Below, piece after piece: positions 56,919-64,000 of a stretch of 64,000 bases of DNA. The DNA is taken from contig NZ_CAMHZD010000004.1 in NCBI RefSeq assembly GCF_946190065.1, positions 78,867 to 142,866 of the forward strand, read 5' to 3'. The notes under the pieces were generated by a model that was not told where the DNA came from, did not search any database, and worked only from the letters and a program-made list of their open reading frames with translations. The translations under genes were made by a program, and so were the position numbers. Each line of letters begins with the position of its first letter. The stretch's first letter is position 1. Source of the DNA: Streptococcus mitis. Its GTDB lineage: Bacteria > Bacillota > Bacilli > Lactobacillales > Streptococcaceae.

Positions 56919-58640
56919 CTACTTCTCCTGTAAGATTAACTCATACAAGCCTCTCACTGCATTACAGCCGTAAATAGCTTCAGCTTGGTCTATGTCTGCA
57001 AAGGTCAAGACTTTCTCTTCTAGCTGTCCTGTTTCTAACAAATGCTGACGATAAATTCCTGGCAAGATTCCAAGTCGGATAGGTGGCGTGTAAAGTTTCC
57101 CATCAATCTTCAGAACCAAATTTCCGATAGAGGTTTCAAGTAATTCTCCTCTTGTATTATGGTAAATCTTCTCGTGTTTTCCTAAATTCAAATGCGGTCG
57201 GTGAGTGGTTTTAAAGTAGATAAAGGCTTGTTGCAAATTTGCTTCCTGAAGGCAAAGTTTTGCTTGGCAGAAGGTCGGACTGAGAGGTTCCAATGCTTGA
57301 CAATCAACTGCTATCTCTCCAGATTTGCTAAGGCTAATTCGCAAGCGGTAGTCTTGATTAATGTCACAAGCCTGACACTCTTCCTCTATCTTTTGTTTCA
57401 AGTCTTCTACATCAAAAGAAAAGGCAAAATAACGACCAGCTTTTCTTAGTCTTTCTATATGTTGTTCTTCAAACAACAAGTTCTTCTTGCTGATTTTCCC
57501 AGTAGTAATTAGCTGAAAACGAGCTTGTTTCCGATAGAGAACGGCTGCCTTTTGATGAACCTCGCGATATTCAGATTCCCAAGTGCTATCCCAAGTAATG
57601 CCACCACCCACTCCATAGATGGCTTTCCCTTGATTCAGTTGAATGGTACGAATGGCGACATTGAAAATCCGTCGTCCATTTGGAAGCAAGAGACCAATCG
57701 TTCCACAGTAGACTCCACGCGGTTGTGGTTCCAACTCCTTAATAATTTCCATAGTCGCTATCTTAGGAGCTCCTGTGATGGATCCACAAGGAAAGAGAGA
57801 GCGAAAAATGGTAACCAAGTCCACATCTGCTCGCAACCGACTTTTGATGGTCGAAGTCATCTGCCAAACAGTTGAATACTGCTCTACCTGACACAGATGC
57901 TCCACATGCTCACTGCCCACTTCAGAAATACGGTTCATATCATTGCGCAAGAGATCCACAATCATCATGTTTTCAGAGCGATTTTTAGGATCCTGCTCCA
58001 ACCAACTGGCCTGCTCCAAGTCTTCTTGGTCAGTCATGCCACGCTGAGTCGTTCCCTTCATTGGTCGCGTTGTCAACTCGCGGTCATTTTGCTCAAAAAA
58101 GAGCTCTGGACTCATGGATATCACTGCCATCTCGTCATGTTCAACATAGGCATTGTAGCCCGCCTCCTGCTCTACCACCATACGATTGTAGATGGCAAAA
58201 GGATTGGCACTTAAGTCCTGCTTGAGTTGGACAGTGTAGTTGACCTGATAGGTGTCACCCTGCCGCAAATGATGGTGAATCTGAGCAATCGCCTTTTCAT
58301 AATCCTCTGAGGACGTCACTTCCTGCCAATTTGAAGGTAAATCAACCTCATCATAAGTCAGAGGAATAGGGGATGTTTCTACCCTATCATGAACTGTAAA
58401 ATAAAGCAGGTACTCTGCCAATAAAGGAGCTTTATGAACTGCTAATTTCTCCTCAAAAGCAGGTGCAGCCTCATAGCTGACATAGCCCACCACATAGTAG
58501 CCTTGCTCTTGGTAACTTTCCACTTGTGCCAGCAAATCTGCCACTTCTGCTATATCTCTCGTTTTTAACTCTTTAATCGGCTGGGTAAAGATGTATCTCT
58601 CCCCCAAAGCCCTAAAATCAATCACTGTTTTTCTATGCAT
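56919..58640 (-). CDS. pabB: Aminodeoxychorismate synthase I fused to aminodeoxychorismate lyase
   Basis: A 573-residue bifunctional enzyme for p-aminobenzoate, a folate precursor. The N-terminal part (about residues 1-365) is a chorismate-binding PabB domain with RPMKGTTQRG, FPCGSITGAPK and GVGGGITWDS. The C-terminal part (about 370-573) is a PLP-dependent PabC-like lyase with HLNLGKHEKIYHNTRGELLETSIGNLVLK. Some streptococci fuse these steps. It leads into the hydrolase. Confidence 0.92.
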   Translation of the reverse strand: MHRKTVIDFRALGERYIFTQPIKELKTRDIAEVADLLAQVESYQEQGYYVVGYVSYEAAPAFEEKLAVHKAPLLAEYLLYFTVHDRVETSPIPLTYDEVDLPSNWQEVTSSEDYEKAIAQIHHHLRQGDTYQVNYTVQLKQDLSANPFAIYNRMVVEQEAGYNAYVEHDEMAVISMSPELFFEQNDRELTTRPMKGTTQRGMTDQEDLEQASWLEQDPKNRSENMMIVDLLRNDMNRISEVGSEHVEHLCQVEQYSTVWQMTSTIKSRLRADVDLVTIFRSLFPCGSITGAPKIATMEIIKELEPQPRGVYCGTIGLLLPNGRRIFNVAIRTIQLNQGKAIYGVGGGITWDSTWESEYREVHQKAAVLYRKQARFQLITTGKISKKNLLFEEQHIERLRKAGRYFAFSFDVEDLKQKIEEECQACDINQDYRLRISLSKSGEIAVDCQALEPLSPTFCQAKLCLQEANLQQAFIYFKTTHRPHLNLGKHEKIYHNTRGELLETSIGNLVLKIDGKLYTPPIRLGILPGIYRQHLLETGQLEEKVLTFADIDQAEAIYGCNAVRGLYELILQEK

Positions 58641-58713
58641 ATTTCAAGTATAGCATAAAAAGGCAGATCAAGAAAAACTTAATCTACCTTTTTACTCATC
58701 TATTTAATACAAT

Positions 58714-59105
58714 CTATGCTTTAAAAAGATTTCCTGCAAATCCATCTGATTTCTGCAAGAGTTGTTTGTAAACTTTTTCTTTGAGTGCAACTGTTTGATA
58801 AGTTCCGCTAATCCCACTGGATAAAAGAATTGGAATAATAGCATCATAATGATGGGATAATTCACGGAATAATTCAATTGTTTCACCAACTGCTGGTTGT
58901 GAACTCGTTGGAAATACCTCTGATTTTTTACTTTTTCATAGAAATCGGCAGTTGTCAAATCTTGTTCTTTACGATAACTTTCTTGTCCAAAAATAACTGA
59001 TAGTGGCAATACATGAATATCCCACTCACGGCGTTCTTCTGGTGTCAAATACGCAGTACTATCGGTTACGATCGCAATTTTCCTTTTCTTAAAATTAGCA
59101 ATCAC
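58714..59105 (-). pseudogene. Broken DegV-family gene
   Basis: Starts MIANFKKRKIAIVTDSTAYLTPEERREWDIHVLPLSVIFG, the N-terminus of a DegV protein. Near 58918-58924 one base is missing (CAG-AGG where CAG-GAGG keeps frame). After it the normal frame reads EVFPTSSQPAVGETIELFREL and ILLSSGISGTYQ. That frame stops at 58714-58716 after about 130 residues of the usual 280, so the C-terminal half is missing too. It lies between zmpB and pabB. Confidence 0.85.
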
Positions 59106-59170
59106 GTTGCTTTCTGTAGTATACCAAAAATCTATATTAGGGGCAAACCTGGAAATTGGAAGAAAAAAGA

Positions 59171-59201
59171 AAAAGGAGCCAGGCTTTCACCTAAACTCCT
59201 T
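59171..59201 (-). terminator. zmpB terminator
   Basis: Minus strand AGGAG-AGG, loop, CCT-CTCCT with small internal mismatch, then TTTTT. Confidence 0.75.
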
Positions 59202-59213
59202 AACACTAAAATT

Positions 59214-62200
59214 TTATTTTGCGAAAACTTCTTCTTTAAAACTATTTGTAGCTTGTAATAATTTTTTAAAGACTTTTTCTTTCAGTGAAACTGTGTTTGT
59301 ATATGATTCTTTGTTTGTTCTAGCCATTTCTTCCTTATCTTTTTGAACTGCTTCTTGGAATAGTGTTTCCAATTGCGCATATGATGAAATGGTTTTTCCG
59401 TCTATCTCAAATTCATGTATCCCATTTTTAGCTTGGGCTACAACTTTTTTGAAATATGCTTTCTTCCAATCTTCTAAAGTATGGAATTCACCTTCAGAAA
59501 TTTTTTCAATAATATAGCTATCACTTAATACTTTATTTTCTTTTCGAGCTTCTGCACTATATTTATTTGATGCATAACCGACGAACCCTTTTTCATATCC
59601 ATAGTATCCCCACAGACGGAATGTATTGTGTTTAAATGATAACGCTCCTGGAGAACCTTCACTCGTATTTCCACCATAGATTCCTCCGGTAATTCGAACA
59701 TTGACATATGCTGTTTGGAAGTCTTCCGGTTTATATAGACCATGGAAATCCCGATTTGTAATGAAATTGTTCGTAATTAAATCATCGACAGAATTTAGTG
59801 GTACTTGTTTATCAGTATCATTCAACGGACGAACATTGTCCCATTGATCTTTAGAGTTAGCTGGATTTCGTAGTTGTTTGTCCATCTTCTTGAACCATTT
59901 GTGTTTTAATGCTGTATCCTGCTGTTTAACAACCGTATCCCCTTCTAAATAATCCAAGAGCATTAACGTATCATTATAGCCTTTCATATAATGATCAATT
60001 TCCTCACGTGATCTTAATTCGTTTGGATTTGTATTATACCATTGATTTCCATCGTTTGGACGAATGTAGGCCATATTCAATCCTAACGCTCCATAATCTC
60101 CTTGGTGCCCAATTTCAGAAGGCGATTGTAACATCCCTTGAGCGAACGCTTCAACATTGGTTCCTGGACGATGTCTCCATCCTCCCAAGTAAGCCATACG
60201 GTCATTAACGTGTGTCGTTTCATGCGTAAATGCTGAAATCCCGAACGGACTAATCATATTAGTAAGCATAAAGAATACTGATGCTTCAGGTCTATTTGGA
60301 TCATCATAGATAGATGCCATTGCCCCCATACGTGTATCGGTATTGTGATATGTTCCTGTTGGTCCGAATACTTCTCGAACCGGTGCAATTTCTGTTCCTT
60401 TATCTGAATATCCTAATCGATTTACAGAACCGCCTGGATATAATTGATTATCCCATACCGGAGTTGGTACTATATTTTTACTCTTCAACAGACGTTCTCG
60501 AACATTTGGTAACGCTAGTCGAGACCAGAAGTCTAAGTACGCTTGTTGGGCTTTAGCTACCTTATCAATTTCCGATTTAAATGCATTTCTTTCATCTTCC
60601 GTCATCTTGCCATATTTCTCAAATGAACTATAAGCTATTGTATTATAAGTTGAAATTAGGAACATATGCGCATTTTTTAAGTTTAGAAGCGGTAAAATCA
60701 TCTTAGAATGGGTACCATTATTCAATCCATCATAAGCACGATGTTTCTTATCTTTAAAATCTTCCGTTGTTGTCTCAGGTTCTACAACATAAACATTTTT
60801 TGCTGAGTGAATAAACCAATCATTAAGATCAGTATCTTCTGTGAATAGACGCATATTATAGTTTAAGAATCCGTTTAACTCGCCTATACCGATAGTTCCA
60901 CCGATAGTTTCGCGATAAGCTTCTAAAGTTCTATCACCTTTAATGTTACTTTCTTTAGAACCAACTTTAATCAAGAAGTCTAACGCACTAATATTCTTAC
61001 CATAGAAATCAGGTTTAAATAACATCAATTCTTTAATGTTGATATCATCAAAGTTAACCCCATAATATCGGTTTAAGTAGACCATCCCTAATAGAATCGC
61101 AGCTTTATTCTTCTCAACTTTATCAAGAATATATTGACGTCCTGCTGCTGAATCATTTAGTTGGTGATCTTCATTTTGAACTAATTTTGTTACAAATGCT
61201 GTTAATTGATCTTTTACTTCTTTGAAGCTTTCTTCTAAGAAAAGATTTTTAATTTCGTTTTCTTTATTTTGATTCGTTTTATTCAAATGCTTGTAAATTG
61301 TATCCGATTGTAGTTCAATTGGACTTAGTTTAGCTAAAATTCCATCAATTAGAGCATTGTGATCTTTTTGGACAATATTCGGAGTGAATTTAATTCCTAA
61401 ATCCGTCACGGTATATTCTTTTACATTACTCAATCCTTCCGAACTTGCGGATAAACTCAAGTATTCTTTCGTTCCATCTGAGTAATGAACAATAATTTTA
61501 TTTGCTTCATCTAAGTTGGTAACAAATTTATGATCCTTCATAGGTGTAACAGAAAGAACATCTTTTGTATTTAGAGCATGATCTTTTGCTAATGTATTCG
61601 CTTGATGAACAATATATTCCTTATTATAGAATGGCATGAATTTGTCCAAATTAGCATACGCTTTTGCGTAATCCACCTTATAGTCTTGAATGTTCGCGTA
61701 TGATTTTTCATGGTTTAGCGCATCCACTGGATTTAGTTCGCTCTCTTGAGTTGCAGCTGTAATGTTATAGCTGGCAACTTTGGCGTCCGCTTCTTCTTTT
61801 GTTAATTCCACTTGCTTTTTCGGATATTGCAGGAAGGATTTTTTCCCTTCACTAACTCCTGCAACACTATACAATTGATTGATTTGTGGATGAGCATCCT
61901 CGTTTTGGATATCATCAGTTCCAAACAACATCTCTCCATGAACCACTTTTGCATAACTTACATTATCTCTAACTGTTCCATAAGGCCAAGTTTTACTTGA
62001 AATCGCTCCAGCTCCAATTGGATTTGTAATATTTAAAGTCCCTTTCGCAACAGATTGCGTTAAACTTCCTTTTTGTCCTATTAAATGATCTCCAATCATA
62101 CCATAGTCAATTGTAGGAACTAACATACTTCCGCGAAGTCTATTTCCTGTAATATCTGCATCTGCATAAGCTCTTTTAACTATTCCACGATAATTTCTTA

Positions 62201-64000
62201 AAGCAATACCAGCAATTTGGTTGTTTGCTCCAGTAGAATGCAATTTACCGATAAATGCTACGTTCTCAATCTTTGTATTTTCTTCTAAATTGTTTACAAA
62301 TCCTGAAACGTTATTTCTACCGATGACTCTACCTGTTACTTTAACATTTTCGATTGTAGTAGATCCTTTAATAACTCTTGCAATTGTAGATACATTATCT
62401 TGTGTAGGAACATTAATGTCTACATTTTCAAAACTGATATTTTTAACAGATCCATTTTTAATAGTGTCAAATAATGGATGTTCAAGATTACTAATTGAAT
62501 AATGTTTTCCATCTACACTTAATAATTTACCTGTAAATTCATTTGTAACGTAAGAATTTCCGTTAGGAGTTACATTTCTAGCGTTAATCGTTTGACCGAT
62601 ACGGTATTCTCCTGCTGGATTAGTTTGAATCGCATCTACTAATTCTTTGAAATCATAATACACATTATCTACATGTGTTTTTGGCTTTTCAATATAGTGA
62701 ATATATTCGTTGGTGAATGTAGAATCTGTTCCTCTATCCACTAAATTATCCGCAACAGCTGTAACCTTATAAACAGGAACGCCATTTACTGTTGTTTCTT
62801 CAACATTTTTAACAGCTAACAATGTTGTTTTATCACTATCTGAAGTGAATTTTAAGTAATAGTTACTTAGATCTGTCGGTACAGCTTTCAAAGCAGATTC
62901 ATTCGCTTCTGCCCCATTTTCATATTTGATTAAATCTGTACGTCTCGTATTTTTAATCTCAACTTTTTTAAGGTCAATTCTTAGCGGCTCTTCCTTCAGA
63001 ACTTCTTCCTCATCACCCTCACCACGGTCATAAACCATCTTCGTTTCAAGTTTATAATCTTTGTAGTACTGTAAGTCTGTCAAAGAAGCTGTTAGATCTT
63101 CTGGTGAAACATTCAATTTCTTCACAATCTCGTCACCTTTTTTCAGAGTTAGGGTGATAGATTTAATGGCTGCCTTACTTGGATTTTCCAAATTATAACG
63201 AATTTGAGATGATCGTTTCAAATCATTAACATCAACAAGTGACAAACTTAAGATTGGTTTTTCAAAGTTTTTAGTTCCTAATTTGACGATACGATCTTGG
63301 TCTAACTCCAGAACATGTTCCACAATTTTAGGTGCTTCTTCAGTTTTTAAACCTTTGATAGTTTTGTAAGTCTTGGTAACTTTTTTCTGTCCATCTTTTC
63401 CTTCTTGGACAGTAACTCTTTCACCTTTTTTCAGTTGGTCATCTTCTTTAACAACTTCCTTAAATGGAATCTTTTCAAGACTTTCTTCTACCAGAGTTCC
63501 TTCAATTGGTTTTGTCCCACGACTTATTTTTTTAGTGACTGGTTCTTTGACGACAGTGGTTGTTGTATTTAAAACTTGGTCAGTCTCCACACCTTCGAGA
63601 GTCTTATAAGTCGTTTTGGTAATTTTACTACCCTTTTCTCCATCTTGGACTACAGTTTCTTCATCCGTATATTTGGTTGGATCCTCGATAATTTCTGTCT
63701 TATAGTCAATCTCAGTAGTAGTTTCTTTCGTAACCGCGCCCTCAGTTACTTTATATTCAGATAACTTTTCTTGAACTAAAGATTCTCCTTCTTTACCTGG
63801 TTCTTGAGTGCCTTTAGCCTCAACCTTTCCTGTATATACTGTTTGCGGTTCTTGAACTAAAGACGCGCCCTCTTTACCAGTTTCTTGAGTGCCTTTGGCT
63901 TCAATTTTTCCTGAATATACTGCTTGCGGTTCTTGAACTAAAGACGCGCCCTCTTTACCAGTTTCTTGAGTGCCTTTGGCTTCAATTTTTCCTGAATATA
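59214..64000 (-). CDS. zmpB: Zinc metalloprotease ZmpB, M26 family (5' end outside window)
   Basis: The visible C-terminal part (about 1,600 residues) runs past the right edge, so the N-terminus and any LPxTG anchor are not seen. From the edge: 27-residue tandem repeats, two G5 domains (about 63740-63240), an M26 N-terminal region with GLUG-like repeats, then the protease domain. HETTH lies at 60225-60211, with a Glu 20 residues later (NVEAF). A GTG at 63590 is not the start: coding with G5 motifs continues upstream. Location next to pabB fits zmpB of pneumococcus. A surface protease; for ZmpB the known targets are not settled from sequence. Confidence 0.92.
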   Translation of the reverse strand, partial: YSGKIEAKGTQETGKEGASLVQEPQAVYSGKIEAKGTQETGKEGASLVQEPQTVYTGKVEAKGTQEPGKEGESLVQEKLSEYKVTEGAVTKETTTEIDYKTEIIEDPTKYTDEETVVQDGEKGSKITKTTYKTLEGVETDQVLNTTTTVVKEPVTKKISRGTKPIEGTLVEESLEKIPFKEVVKEDDQLKKGERVTVQEGKDGQKKVTKTYKTIKGLKTEEAPKIVEHVLELDQDRIVKLGTKNFEKPILSLSLVDVNDLKRSSQIRYNLENPSKAAIKSITLTLKKGDEIVKKLNVSPEDLTASLTDLQYYKDYKLETKMVYDRGEGDEEEVLKEEPLRIDLKKVEIKNTRRTDLIKYENGAEANESALKAVPTDLSNYYLKFTSDSDKTTLLAVKNVEETTVNGVPVYKVTAVADNLVDRGTDSTFTNEYIHYIEKPKTHVDNVYYDFKELVDAIQTNPAGEYRIGQTINARNVTPNGNSYVTNEFTGKLLSVDGKHYSISNLEHPLFDTIKNGSVKNISFENVDINVPTQDNVSTIARVIKGSTTIENVKVTGRVIGRNNVSGFVNNLEENTKIENVAFIGKLHSTGANNQIAGIALRNYRGIVKRAYADADITGNRLRGSMLVPTIDYGMIGDHLIGQKGSLTQSVAKGTLNITNPIGAGAISSKTWPYGTVRDNVSYAKVVHGEMLFGTDDIQNEDAHPQINQLYSVAGVSEGKKSFLQYPKKQVELTKEEADAKVASYNITAATQESELNPVDALNHEKSYANIQDYKVDYAKAYANLDKFMPFYNKEYIVHQANTLAKDHALNTKDVLSVTPMKDHKFVTNLDEANKIIVHYSDGTKEYLSLSASSEGLSNVKEYTVTDLGIKFTPNIVQKDHNALIDGILAKLSPIELQSDTIYKHLNKTNQNKENEIKNLFLEESFKEVKDQLTAFVTKLVQNEDHQLNDSAAGRQYILDKVEKNKAAILLGMVYLNRYYGVNFDDINIKELMLFKPDFYGKNISALDFLIKVGSKESNIKGDRTLEAYRETIGGTIGIGELNGFLNYNMRLFTEDTDLNDWFIHSAKNVYVVEPETTTEDFKDKKHRAYDGLNNGTHSKMILPLLNLKNAHMFLISTYNTIAYSSFEKYGKMTEDERNAFKSEIDKVAKAQQAYLDFWSRLALPNVRERLLKSKNIVPTPVWDNQLYPGGSVNRLGYSDKGTEIAPVREVFGPTGTYHNTDTRMGAMASIYDDPNRPEASVFFMLTNMISPFGISAFTHETTHVNDRMAYLGGWRHRPGTNVEAFAQGMLQSPSEIGHQGDYGALGLNMAYIRPNDGNQWYNTNPNELRSREEIDHYMKGYNDTLMLLDYLEGDTVVKQQDTALKHKWFKKMDKQLRNPANSKDQWDNVRPLNDTDKQVPLNSVDDLITNNFITNRDFHGLYKPEDFQTAYVNVRITGGIYGGNTSEGSPGALSFKHNTFRLWGYYGYEKGFVGYASNKYSAEARKENKVLSDSYIIEKISEGEFHTLEDWKKAYFKKVVAQAKNGIHEFEIDGKTISSYAQLETLFQEAVQKDKEEMARTNKESYTNTVSLKEKVFKKLLQATNSFKEEVFAK
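63768..64000 (-). repeat. 81-bp tandem repeats in zmpB
   Basis: SLVQEPQAVYSGKIEAKGTQ and the next residues ETGKEGA recur every 81 bp: TTCTTGAAC begins at 63768, 63849 and about 63930. Copies nearest the G5 domains are more diverged; the outer two are nearly identical. The array runs out of the window. Confidence 0.9.

Noticed and set aside
63588-63590. GTG at 63590 as the zmpB start
   Set aside because: The same frame continues upstream without a stop through a G5 domain and the 27-residue repeats to the window edge.
63768-64000. CRISPR-like array
   Set aside because: The repeats are directly adjacent, in frame and coding, with no spacers.

Overview
The window looks like a chromosomal segment of Streptococcus pneumoniae or a very close Mitis-group relative. 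Evidence: low-GC coding, BOX repeats, a choline-binding protein next to glucokinase, pyruvate oxidase (spxB) and lactate oxidase (lctO), an M26 zinc metalloprotease next to a pabB fusion, and a gene order that from memory runs in reverse order to S. pneumoniae TIGR4 from about SP_0758 to SP_0664. No rRNA, tRNA, CRISPR array, transposase or prophage gene was seen. Most genes lie on the minus strand.

Layout. 1-497: end-truncated endonuclease/phosphatase-like gene. 549-6403: glucose-type PTS permease (ptsG) with a CcpA operator, ftsEX, prfB with an intact programmed frameshift, and a CBS-ACT protein. 6711-11361: branched-chain amino acid ABC importer livJHMGF, whose core promoter contains a CodY box. 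11358-14247: ylbG-like gene, clpP with CtsR heptads, upp, comEB, tetR. 14372-19488 (mostly plus): degV, a flavoprotein with a leaderless-type promoter, DUF1697, a TipAL-type MerR and a sodium symporter. 19529-25572: manA, a GH1 phospho-glucosidase, SemiSWEET, a LapA-like protein, a VOC protein and spxB.

25895-28996: copper operon copY-cupA-copA with two operators. 29113-36893: thiamin salvage region with three TPP riboswitches, thiD, the ykoEDC-tenA-thiW-thiM-thiE operon, and a second tenA bracketed by two copies of a ~250-bp promoter-riboswitch repeat. 36967-39850: lctO and pyrFE with a PyrR attenuator. 39936-45841: divIB, murG, murD, DUF3165, typA. 46003-53500: RsuA-type pseudouridine synthase, small membrane proteins, a cysteine-less rhodanese, a CpsY/MtaR-like LysR regulator, SDR, rnz, hflX, miaA, and a 56-aa DUF3042 gene. 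53551-64000: thyA, gki, cbpL, hydrolase, pabB-pabC fusion, a broken degV, and the C-terminal part of zmpB, whose 5' end lies beyond the window.

Themes. Carbon control (ptsG, spxB and possibly lctO carry CcpA-type operators) links sugar uptake to the two peroxide-forming oxidases. Nutrient sensing is RNA- or repressor-based: TPP riboswitches, PyrR attenuation, CodY, CopY, CtsR. I found no clearly undescribed multigene system. The most unusual structure is the duplicated promoter-riboswitch unit around tenA2, with two mechanistically different TenA paralogues. Positions of start codons, hairpins and operators were read by eye.
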